Below, in pieces: positions 56,518 to 64,000 of a stretch of 64,000 nt of DNA (within the stretch, counting starts at the first letter, position 1; every line of letters starts with the position of its first letter). The translations under genes and the position numbers were made by a program. The notes below the pieces were generated by a model that worked only from the letters and a program-made list of their open reading frames with translations, did no database searches and had not been told where the DNA came from. This stretch comes from Pseudomonas sp. CFBP13508 (lineage in GTDB: Bacteria > Pseudomonadota > Gammaproteobacteria > Pseudomonadales > Pseudomonadaceae): NCBI RefSeq assembly GCF_005233515.1, contig NZ_QFZZ01000002.1, forward strand, positions 496,001 through 560,000, given 5' to 3'.

Positions 56518-57087
56518 ATGACCGAACTCGTGTTAACGCTGATCAGTGCTGCGCTGCTCAACAATTTCGTGTTGCACTGGCCGCTGGGCGTCGCTCCGCT
56601 GCTGGCGGGCAACCGACGCCAGGTGCATGCGCTGGGGTTGGCGACGTTGTGCCTGATGGTGGTGGTCGGCGTTATCGGTCAGGCGATCTGGCAGTGGATA
56701 CTGCTGCCGTTGCAGCTTGAAGCGCTGCGCCTGTTCGTGTTTCTGCCGTCGAGTGTGTTGTTGATCACGCCGCTGCTGAAACTGCTGGCGCGCGGGCTGC
56801 CGGATTGGCCGTTCGACGGATTGTGGCCGCTGCTGCTCGGCAATGCCGGCGTACTCGGGCTGGCGTTGATCAATGCGCAAAATGATCAAGGCCTGCTGCA
56901 CGCGACAGCATTGAGTTTCGGCGCCGGGCTGGGTTTCTGGCTGGTGTTGAGTGTGTTCTGCGACCTGCGCGAGCGCACGGCCGACAACGATATTCCCCTG
57001 CCCTTTCGCGGCCTGCCGATCGACCTGATCAGCGCCGGACTGATCGCAGTGATTTTTCTCGGATTCAGTGGATTGATCAAAACATGA
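56518..57087 (+). CDS. rnfA: Rnf electron transport complex subunit A, lacking both cluster cysteines
   Basis: 189 residues and six membrane helices, the normal RnfA length. [17 protein letters not shown] aligns with the family segment NNFVLVxFLGLCPFxG: Cys26 is Ala26 here. The second conserved motif TTNCAVLG reads LGNAGVLG, so that cysteine is Ala110. In known complexes these two cysteines with two of RnfE hold a [2Fe-2S] cluster inside the membrane. The rest of the fold ([40 protein letters not shown]) is kept. First gene of an overlapping operon; its stop overlaps the rnfB start as ATGA. See the findings for what this may mean. Confidence 0.88.
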   Translation: MTELVLTLISAALLNNFVLHWPLGVAPLLAGNRRQVHALGLATLCLMVVVGVIGQAIWQWILLPLQLEALRLFVFLPSSVLLITPLLKLLARGLPDWPFDGLWPLLLGNAGVLGLALINAQNDQGLLHATALSFGAGLGFWLVLSVFCDLRERTADNDIPLPFRGLPIDLISAGLIAVIFLGFSGLIKT

Positions 57088-58088
57088 GTCTGCTTCAACG
57101 CATCGATGCCCTGCTGCCGCAGAACCAATGCGGCAAGTGCGGACATCCCGGATGCAAACCCTATGCACAAGGCATTGTTGACGGCGAGCCGATCAACAAG
57201 TGCCCGCCGGGCGGCGAAGAAACCATCGCTGCCCTGGCCGAGCTGTTGAAAATACCGGTCCTGGAACTGGACATCAGCCGTGGCCCGGCACCGCCGCAAG
57301 TCGCCTTCATCCGCGAGGCCGAATGCATCGGCTGCACCAAGTGCATTCAGGCCTGCCCGGTCGACGCCATCGTCGGCGCGGCAAAACTCATGCACACGGT
57401 GCTGATCGACGAGTGCACCGGTTGTGATCTGTGCGTTGCGCCGTGCCCGGTCGACTGCATCGAAATGCATCCTTTGCCTGCGAACACGACTGCCGTGGTT
57501 GGCGGTCTTGCGTTCGGTCTTGAAGAACAGCGCGCCCGCGCAATCAAGCGTGACCACGCGCGCCAGCGTTTCGAGCGCCGCAACCAGCGCCTGCTGCGCG
57601 AAGAACAGCAAAAGCAGGCCGAACGTGAAGCGCGAGCGCAGCGTGCGGCACAGCCGCAAGTGTCGACCGCCGACCCGGTGCAGGCTGCGCTGGAGCGGGT
57701 GCGGGCACAAAAAGCCGCGAGCGCCGATGCGGCGCTGAAGAAAGCCAAGGTCGATGTGGCGATGAGTCGCGCTCAATTGCATAAATCGCTGAAAGCCTTC
57801 GGCCATCCGCCGACGTTCGAACAGCAGTCGCAATTGATCGTCCTGCAGCAACAATTCGAAGCCGCCGAGCAAGCGCTGGCGAATCTGGAAAGCAGCCAAC
57901 CGGCAATTCCCGCCGTTCCCGCACCGACCAACGACGCCGAACTGAAGCGAGCCAAGATCCAGTTGGCCATGCGCCGCGCCGAGCTGAAAAAAGCCCAAGC
58001 AGCGGAGGCTGCGCCGGAGCAGATCGCAGCACTGGAGCAAGCCGTGACTGACGCCGAGCGCCAGGTGCAAGACCATGCCACCCCTTGA
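57084..58088 (+). CDS. rnfB: Rnf complex iron-sulfur subunit B with RnfC-like C-terminal tail
   Basis: 334 residues; normal RnfB is about 180-200. It begins directly with the 4Fe-4S domain (C16, C19, C24, C40 in [17 protein letters not shown] and NKCPPGG), without the N-terminal membrane helix of other RnfB. Two ferredoxin clusters follow, [16 protein letters not shown] (81-96) and [18 protein letters not shown] (111-128). From about 145 to the end the chain is Ala/Glu/Arg/Gln-rich and helical: [20 protein letters not shown], then [17 protein letters not shown] and [20 protein letters not shown]. That pattern resembles the tail that follows the ferredoxin domain of RnfC. It overlaps rnfA by four bases and rnfD by 14. 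Confidence 0.85.
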   Translation: MSLLQRIDALLPQNQCGKCGHPGCKPYAQGIVDGEPINKCPPGGEETIAALAELLKIPVLELDISRGPAPPQVAFIREAECIGCTKCIQACPVDAIVGAAKLMHTVLIDECTGCDLCVAPCPVDCIEMHPLPANTTAVVGGLAFGLEEQRARAIKRDHARQRFERRNQRLLREEQQKQAEREARAQRAAQPQVSTADPVQAALERVRAQKAASADAALKKAKVDVAMSRAQLHKSLKAFGHPPTFEQQSQLIVLQQQFEAAEQALANLESSQPAIPAVPAPTNDAELKRAKIQLAMRRAELKKAQAAEAAPEQIAALEQAVTDAERQVQDHATP

Positions 58089-59058
58089 GGCAGCGGACGA
58101 TCGCCTGCAACAGGCGATGAATACCGTGCTGCTCGCAGCGCTGCCGGGGCTGCTCGCTTTGTTCTGGCTGTATGGCTGGGGCGTGTTGATCAATCTGCTG
58201 CTGGCGGTCATCAGCGCTTTGCTCGTCGAAGCTGGGGTCGCAAGCCTGCGTCGACAAGCCGTGCAACCGACGCTGCGCGATCGCAGTGCACTGGTCAGTG
58301 CGATGTTGCTGGCCGTCGCGCTGCCGGCTTATTGCCCTTGGTGGCTGACCGTCACGGCGACCGCTTCAGGCTTGTTGTTCGGCAAGCATCTGTATGGTGG
58401 CGTCGGCAAAAACCCTTTCAATCCGGCGATGCTTGGCTTTGCCCTGAGCATGGTGCTGTTTCCGCAAGCGATGACCCATTGGCCCGGTCATGGCCTCGAT
58501 TTCCCCTCGGCGTTGCAACAGGTTTTCAACCCGGCTCCAGCACCGGACGCCTGGGCGCAAGCCACGGCACTGGACAGTCTGCGCATCAATAAAAGCCTGA
58601 CCATCGATGAGCTGTTCGTCAGCAACCCGGCCTTCGGCCGTTTCGGCGGGCGCGGTGTGGAATGGGTGAATCTGGCGTTCCTGCTCGGCGGCCTGTGGCT
58701 GTTGCAGCGGCGGATCTTTTCCTGGCACGCACCGGTGGGGATGCTCGCCAGCCTGTTCGTCATCAGCTTGTTGTGCTGGAACGGCTCGGGTTCGGATTCC
58801 CACGGTTCGCCGCTGTTTCATCTGCTCAGCGGCGCGACCATGCTCGGTGCATTTTTTATCGTGACCGAACCGGTGTCCGGCGCGAAAAGCGCCCTCGCCC
58901 GCCTGCTGTTCGGCATTGGCGTCGGCTTGCTCACCTATCTGATTCGCACTTGGGGTGGTTACCCCGACGGCGTCGCGTTTGCGGTATTGCTGATGAATCT
59001 GCTGGTGCCGACGCTGGAGCGCTTCGCCGCCAGCCACCAGTTGAAGGTGAACGCGTGA
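58075..59058 (+). CDS. rnfD: Rnf complex subunit D
   Basis: 327 residues with about ten membrane helices. Conserved parts include [40 protein letters not shown] and the FMN-attachment motif SGAT at 252-255 ([19 protein letters not shown]), so Thr255 should carry covalent FMN. It normally follows rnfC; here it follows rnfB directly, starting 14 bases before the rnfB stop. The stop overlaps the rnfG start. Slightly shorter than usual at the N-terminus. Confidence 0.9.
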   Translation: MPPLEAADDRLQQAMNTVLLAALPGLLALFWLYGWGVLINLLLAVISALLVEAGVASLRRQAVQPTLRDRSALVSAMLLAVALPAYCPWWLTVTATASGLLFGKHLYGGVGKNPFNPAMLGFALSMVLFPQAMTHWPGHGLDFPSALQQVFNPAPAPDAWAQATALDSLRINKSLTIDELFVSNPAFGRFGGRGVEWVNLAFLLGGLWLLQRRIFSWHAPVGMLASLFVISLLCWNGSGSDSHGSPLFHLLSGATMLGAFFIVTEPVSGAKSALARLLFGIGVGLLTYLIRTWGGYPDGVAFAVLLMNLLVPTLERFAASHQLKVNA

Positions 59059-59663
59059 ACCGCTCGGCGAGCGTCGTGACGGTCGTGCTGCTGGCACTCT
59101 TTGGCGTGAGCGCAACATACGTGCTGCAGCGCAGCAGTGCACCGCAGATTGCCAGCGAGCAGCGTTTGCTCGACAGCCGCAAATTGCTTGATGTGCTTCC
59201 TTCGGGGTACTACGACAATCAGCCGCTGGAACAACCGCTGACGAAGCTCGCCGAGCCTGTTTTGCGCCATAGCACGCTGTCGGGCGGCTATCGAGCGACC
59301 CGCTCCGGACAGACAGTCGCGGTGCTGTTGCGCAGTCGCAGCGAAGGTTACGCAGGAGCACTGGAACTGCTGATTGCCATTGATGCAAATGGCAAACTCC
59401 TCGGCGTGAAAACCCTTGAGCAGCGCGAAACGCCAGGATTGGGTGGTGACATCGGAGAATGGCCGAACTCCTGGCTTCAGGCCTTCATCGGCAAATCCCG
59501 TACAGAGCCGACAGACGCCGGTTGGGCGCTGAAAAAGGATCAGGGGCAGTTCGATCAAATCGCTGGTGCGACCATAACTTCCCGTGCCGCCATCAACGCG
59601 ATTCATGACGCACTGCGTTATTTCGATGAGCATCGGGCGCTGCTGCTGGGGAATGGCCAATGA
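59055..59663 (+). CDS. rnfG: Rnf complex FMN subunit G
   Basis: 202 residues from a GTG that overlaps the rnfD stop as GTGA. An N-terminal membrane anchor (about 7-24, SVVTVVLLALFGVSATYVLQ) holds a periplasmic domain with GYAGALELLIAIDANGKLLG, ETPGLGGDI and the flavinylation motif in QIAGATITS; Thr173 is the expected FMN site. The periplasmic position and the site are as in normal RnfG. Its FMN should exchange electrons with RnfD. A flavin transferase ApbE from elsewhere would be needed. Confidence 0.88.
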   Translation: MNRSASVVTVVLLALFGVSATYVLQRSSAPQIASEQRLLDSRKLLDVLPSGYYDNQPLEQPLTKLAEPVLRHSTLSGGYRATRSGQTVAVLLRSRSEGYAGALELLIAIDANGKLLGVKTLEQRETPGLGGDIGEWPNSWLQAFIGKSRTEPTDAGWALKKDQGQFDQIAGATITSRAAINAIHDALRYFDEHRALLLGNGQ

Positions 59664-60232
59664 GACGCACGGTGAGTTTATTGATGCTGGTGCCGCTACT
59701 CGGCGCCACACAAACGTTGAGCGCTGCGCTGGGGATGACCTTGATGCTCGGCATAGTGCTAGGCGCTTTTGCCATCTGCATGTCACCGCTGCGCGAGCGC
59801 CTGACGGGCACCCATACGTTGCTCGCCAGCCTGACACTTGCTGCCACATTGACCAGTTGCGCGGATATTGTGGCGCAACGCTGGTTTTTGCCATGGCAGC
59901 AGGCGTCTGCGCTCTATATAGGGCTGCTTGCCTTGCAGTGCGTCGCTCTTGAATACAGTGGCCTCTTTCGCGAGCCCATCGCTGCCATTTTCAAACGCTG
60001 CACCCTGTTCGCCGCGCTCATGCTGTTGATCGGCGGGCTGCGTGAAATCCTTGGCCATGGCTCCCTTGGCCGAGGGCTGTCGGCGTCCTGGCAAGGTCTG
60101 GTTGTCTTCCCCGAGGGATTGCATCTGTTTACGCTGGTCCCCGGCGCTTTGGTTTTAACGGGCGTGCTTCTCGCCGCACGTCAGGCGTGGACACGCCGCC
60201 ACTCTGTCATCAAGGAAACGCATCGCCCATGA
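59660..60232 (+). CDS. rnfE: Rnf complex subunit E, one of two cluster cysteines left
   Basis: 190 residues; normal RnfE is about 200-230, and here the first 15 or so residues, including the conserved KNN, are missing. The family segment LLGLCPLLAV reads LLMLVPLLGA, so the first cluster cysteine is Val11. The second, in VTNC, is kept as Cys94 (LALQCVALEYSGLF). Later parts, such as LLIGGLREILGHGSL and LVPGALVLTGVLLAARQAW, are recognisable. The start overlaps the rnfG stop as ATGA and the stop overlaps the nth start as ATGA. Divergent throughout, but clearly an RnfE. Confidence 0.82.
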   Translation: MRRTVSLLMLVPLLGATQTLSAALGMTLMLGIVLGAFAICMSPLRERLTGTHTLLASLTLAATLTSCADIVAQRWFLPWQQASALYIGLLALQCVALEYSGLFREPIAAIFKRCTLFAALMLLIGGLREILGHGSLGRGLSASWQGLVVFPEGLHLFTLVPGALVLTGVLLAARQAWTRRHSVIKETHRP

Positions 60233-60867
60233 ATGCTGCAAAACGTCTTGAGATATTTCGCCGACTGCACGAAGACAATCCCGAGCCGAAAACCGAGCTG
60301 GCCTACTCTTCGCCGTTCGAGCTGCTGATTGCGGTGATTCTTTCAGCGCAGTCCACCGATGTCGGCGTCAACAAGGCCACCGCCAAACTCTTCCCCGTCG
60401 CCAATACGCCCGCCGCTATTCACGCGCTGGGGGTCGAAGGCCTGTCCGAGTACATCAAGACCATCGGCCTGTACAACAGCAAGGCGAAGAACGTCATTGA
60501 AACCTGTCGCTTGCTGGTTGAACGCCATGGCGGGGAAGTGCCGCAAACCCGCGAAGAACTCGAAGCCCTGCCCGGCGTCGGGCGCAAGACTGCCAATGTG
60601 GTGCTAAATACCGCTTTCCGGCAATTGACCATGGCGGTCGACACGCACATCTTCCGCGTCAGCAATCGCACCGGCATCGCGCCGGGGAAAAATGTGGTGG
60701 AAGTTGAAATGAAATTGATGAAGTTTGTACCGAAAGAATTCCTGCTCGACTCACACCACTGGTTGATTCTGCACGGCCGTTATGTGTGCCTGGCACGCAA
60801 ACCGCGCTGCGGCAGCTGCCGCATCGAAGATTTGTGCGAATACAAACACAAAACTTCTGACGATTGA
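60229..60867 (+). CDS. nth: Endonuclease III (DNA glycosylase/AP lyase)
   Basis: 212 residues from MNAAKRLEIFRRLHEDNPEP; an open frame upstream lies in rnfE. Removes oxidised pyrimidines from DNA. The helix-hairpin-helix LPGVGRKTANVVLN contains the catalytic Lys; the catalytic Asp is in AVDTHIFRVSNR. The C-terminal [4Fe-4S] loop is CLARKPRCGSCRIEDLC. The start overlaps rnfE. The rnf-nth linkage is common in gamma-proteobacteria, both being iron-sulfur proteins. Confidence 0.96.
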   Translation: MNAAKRLEIFRRLHEDNPEPKTELAYSSPFELLIAVILSAQSTDVGVNKATAKLFPVANTPAAIHALGVEGLSEYIKTIGLYNSKAKNVIETCRLLVERHGGEVPQTREELEALPGVGRKTANVVLNTAFRQLTMAVDTHIFRVSNRTGIAPGKNVVEVEMKLMKFVPKEFLLDSHHWLILHGRYVCLARKPRCGSCRIEDLCEYKHKTSDD

Positions 60868-60974
60868 GCCATCATCAGTTTTCCGTATCCATCGATTGAA
60901 AAAATCTTTTTTACCCGCCGCACTAATGTCGATATAAGGAGCGCCAAAGGCAGTCTTAGCCGGGAGTCGACTTC

Positions 60975-61154
60975 ATGAGTACCGATAAAGAACAACTGGA
61001 TGTGGAAGAAGATTTTATTGTCGCTGATGCCGATGACGCGGAGCCGGTGGTGGAAGTGGCTAAAACCAACCTCAGCAAGCGTCGCACAATCGACAACCTG
61101 CTTGAGGAGCGCCGATTGCAAAGACAATTGGCCGACTACGATTTTGATCTCTGA
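60975..61154 (+). CDS. Small acidic protein, PA3496 family
   Basis: 59 residues, MSTDKEQLDVEEDFIVADAD through RRTIDNLLEERRLQRQLADY. GGGAG lies about eight bases before the ATG. An acidic first half is followed by a basic helix. This is the small protein that follows nth in P. aeruginosa (PA3496), a family described as putative envelope integrity proteins. It has no signal peptide or membrane segment that I can see. A terminator follows at once. Confidence 0.82.
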   Translation: MSTDKEQLDVEEDFIVADADDAEPVVEVAKTNLSKRRTIDNLLEERRLQRQLADYDFDL

Positions 61155-61160
61155 TACCTG

Positions 61161-61185
61161 AAGGCCTCCCTGAACGGAGGCTTTT
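61161..61185 (+). terminator. Rho-independent terminator
   Basis: GCCTCC-CTGAAC-GGAGGC hairpin followed by TTTT, right after the PA3496-family gene. Confidence 0.85.
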
Positions 61186-61242
61186 CAATTTCTGCGACAA
61201 CCGAGCTTGATCGGCCCATGACGGTCTCAGCTGTCGAATCGT

Positions 61243-61869
61243 TCAAACCAGGCCATTGCGCTGCGCCAACTCGATGAGATCAACCAGAGACCGCGCATTG
61301 AGTTTCAGCAACAGACGAGTCTTGTAAGTGCTCACAGTCTTGTTGCTCAAAAACATGCCGTCTGCGATCTCCTTGTTGGTCTTGCCGCGGGCCAATTGCT
61401 GCAACACCATCATCTCCCGTCCGGACAGTCGATCAACCATGTCCGCTTCACTCGCATTGCCCAGACTGGTTCGCACGGTATGCAGCGCCTGATTAGGGAA
61501 ATAGCTGTAGCCGGACAGAACAGCCTTGATCGCACTGAGCAATTCGGTGAGATCCTGTTGCTTGCATACATAACCCGCTGCGCCGGACTGCATACAGCGC
61601 ATCGAAAAATGTCCCGGAGCCTGGGAAGTCAGCACCAGAACTTTCACCGGCATGGCAGTGGAAGTCAGGCGAGCAATAACTTCCAGGCCATCAAGTTTTG
61701 GTATGCCTATATCGAGAATGACAAGGTCCGGCAGTTGTTCACGAGCAATTTGTAGTGCATCAACGCCATTATCCGTTTCTGCAATGACTTCGTAGCCATG
61801 CCGTTCCATCAGCATACGTACCGCAAGTCGAATGACGGGATGGTCATCCACGATCAGCACTTTATTCAT
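61243..61869 (-). CDS. LuxR/NarL-type response regulator, orphan
   Basis: 208 residues from MNKVLIVDDHPVIRLAVRML; a TTG two codons earlier is the only other start. Receiver domain with Asp8, Asp9 and phospho-acceptor Asp53 in VILDIGIPKLDG, then a LuxR-type helix-turn-helix (about 145-208): LARGKTNKEIADGMFLSNKT. It resembles the EvgA/BvgA/RocA-like group. No histidine kinase gene is beside it, so the partner is elsewhere. The ribosome site is weak. Confidence 0.88.
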   Translation of the reverse strand: MNKVLIVDDHPVIRLAVRMLMERHGYEVIAETDNGVDALQIAREQLPDLVILDIGIPKLDGLEVIARLTSTAMPVKVLVLTSQAPGHFSMRCMQSGAAGYVCKQQDLTELLSAIKAVLSGYSYFPNQALHTVRTSLGNASEADMVDRLSGREMMVLQQLARGKTNKEIADGMFLSNKTVSTYKTRLLLKLNARSLVDLIELAQRNGLV

Positions 61870-62287
61870 GGGCAAGTCCAGTTTTCGCTGTTCGAATTTT
61901 TAGAACACGCACGATATCCCAGTCACTTGCTTCAAGGCATGGCAACTTTTACACGCACTTGCATCGAGAGACATTCCCTACAAGCATCGAGGATAATTCC
62001 CACAAATCGGCCATTCTCGACCCGTCATAACCTCCTTCCTGCCTTCCTTATGGCGGCGAAACCTGGATTGCCGTGCAGGCAAATCCTACGCATCGCTGGT
62101 CCTGCGTGACGTCCCTGCTCACAATCAATTGGACATATAAGGTAACGAACCGGCAACAAGACACGTTCGACACCACATCATTGATTCTATAAAACTTGGA
62201 AATAAACACTTGCTACTTGCATGAACGTTTTTGCTGTAAATGGAAACATTGAACTTTCAACTAAACACAGAAGATGGAACTCAACCC
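61870..62287. other. Intergenic region with no recognised element
   Basis: A 418-base gap between two divergent genes, more A+T-rich than the window average, especially in the last 130 bases. I see no clear hairpin, repeat or strong promoter. It must hold the promoters of the response regulator and the membrane protein gene. Confidence 0.4.
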
Positions 62288-63001
62288 ATGCTGAAGATAA
62301 AAAACCAGATCACCAACCCCATGACAGTCATTGCCATATTTGCGATTCTTTCGGAAACTTCCGCCGCGGTCTCGCTGCCTTTTCTGGACAACAAGGACCG
62401 GGAAATTTACGTGTGGTTTCTGATCAGCTTTCCCTTTTATTTGTTATTTCTGTTTTTTATCACGCTCAACTTCAATCACCGGTCGCTTTATTCGCCATCC
62501 GACTTTGGCAAAGACAAAAGCTTTTTGAAGACGACAGAGCATCAGGAGCGAGACGACAAACGCAACGCACTGCTTCGCGAAACAGGCGAGCATTGCGCTT
62601 TCGAGCTGACCAGTTGCATCGTGTCAGCCAAAACCGGCCCTGGCCGATTCCCGCGTCCATGCAGAATTCACAACGCGCCAGACCCTCCACCCGGCACCAG
62701 GCGAAGAACCGATCCGGTTGTGCAGAACATCAAGCTGTCACCCTCGGTAGGCGAACTGACCATCATCGACGCGCGAGGTATCGATGCATCAAGGGAATTC
62801 GATGCGATCCTCGAAGCGCTCAAAAACGCAGAGAGGAAACATGCGCGCGTTCTCGTATTCCTGTGCAATCACGCCTCGGATTCGCTGGCCCACTGCGCAC
62901 TGCAACAGATCAGGCAGGCGAAGAAAGGCCCAGGCGCCACACTTTGCATCGTGTACAACCTGTGTTCGCAGACTGTGACATTGCTCGGCAGAACCAGCTG
63001 A
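62288..63001 (+). CDS. Two-helix membrane protein of unknown function
   Basis: 237 residues from MLKIKNQITNPMTVIAIFAI; an ATG 16 codons upstream is also in frame. Two membrane segments lie at about 12-33 and 41-62 (YVWFLISFPFYLLFLFFITL), leaving both ends probably in the cytoplasm. A Pro/Arg-rich linker (APDPPPGTRRRTDP) leads to an alpha/beta-like domain at about 150-237 (GELTIIDARGIDASREFDAI, ARVLVFLCNHASDS). I recall similar proteins next to argG in other Pseudomonas but know no function. G+C is lower than in the neighbours. Divergent from the response regulator gene. Confidence 0.72.
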   Translation: MLKIKNQITNPMTVIAIFAILSETSAAVSLPFLDNKDREIYVWFLISFPFYLLFLFFITLNFNHRSLYSPSDFGKDKSFLKTTEHQERDDKRNALLRETGEHCAFELTSCIVSAKTGPGRFPRPCRIHNAPDPPPGTRRRTDPVVQNIKLSPSVGELTIIDARGIDASREFDAILEALKNAERKHARVLVFLCNHASDSLAHCALQQIRQAKKGPGATLCIVYNLCSQTVTLLGRTS

Positions 63002-63066
63002 CACCGCGACCACGCCTGTGTACAGACAGAACAAGGACCGGCCTGATGAACCCTACTGAAAATCCG

Positions 63067-63101
63067 AAAAAAAAGGCGGCCCTGAACAGGCCGCCTTTTT
63101 T
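63067..63101. terminator. Bidirectional terminator between the membrane protein gene and argG
   Basis: AAAAAAAAGGCGGCC-TGAACA-GGCCGCCTTTTTT: strong hairpin with A-run and T-run, so it serves both convergent genes. Confidence 0.92.
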
Positions 63102-63123
63102 AATGCGCGTCGGTCAGAGTCGC

Positions 63124-64000
<877 letters not shown>

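Noticed and set aside
59055..59663. rnfE or rnfG as decayed pseudogenes
   Set aside because: All frames are intact, overlaps are tight, and flavin motifs are preserved. Divergence alone does not show decay.

Overview
The window is chromosomal DNA of a Pseudomonas in the P. fluorescens group. I base this on high-GC codon use, many paired REP elements of the GTGGGAGCGAGCCTGCTCGCGAA type placed after genes, and gene order that I know from Pseudomonas (sodB-bifA, imelysin cluster-mexVW, colRS-groESL-fxsA, metG, rnf-nth, argG). Both ends are inside genes: a TcB-type toxin gene on the left and argG on the right. I see no tRNA, rRNA, CRISPR array, insertion sequence or prophage.

Left part (1-6.5 kb): the end of an insecticidal Tc toxin locus, with the C-terminus of a TcB protein followed by two translationally coupled TccC-type Rhs-core proteins that end in different, lower-GC tails. 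At 6.5-11.4 kb there is a C4/C5-dicarboxylate module: a DctB/MifS-type kinase, a DctD/MifR-type sigma-54 activator and a KgtP-type permease that has a sigma-54 promoter and two helically phased upstream repeats. From 11.5 to 31 kb come small metabolic units, often with a divergent regulator: a flavin-binding protein, a monooxygenase, AraC and LysR regulators, a 2-ketoarginine decarboxylase (AruI-type) with an aldehyde dehydrogenase, pobR/pobA, a DHA2 exporter, a tandem-Cache protein and argP with a LysE-type exporter.

Middle (30.4-48.2 kb): sodB, the c-di-GMP phosphodiesterase bifA, a four-gene imelysin/di-heme/DUF1513 cluster probably linked to iron, the MexVW-type efflux pair, then colR-colS with a methyltransferase and inaA, and a PAP2 phosphatase. 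Sites matching the ColR consensus lie before the methyltransferase gene and before the PAP2 gene. Right part (48.3-64 kb): groES-groEL with a heat-shock-type promoter, fxsA, a HugZ-like protein, an SDR, apbC, metG, a reduced rnf operon that runs into nth, a small PA3496-family gene, an orphan LuxR-type response regulator, a membrane protein of unknown function and argG.

The most interesting system is the rnf operon. It reads rnfA-rnfB-rnfD-rnfG-rnfE-nth with overlapping genes and has no rnfC. Three of the four cysteines that hold the intramembrane iron-sulfur cluster in normal RnfA/RnfE are replaced. RnfB has lost its N-terminal membrane anchor but carries a long Ala/Glu/Arg-rich tail that looks like the tail of RnfC. 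The covalent-FMN motifs of RnfD and RnfG and all three iron-sulfur motifs of RnfB are intact, so this looks like a re-wired complex rather than a decaying one.
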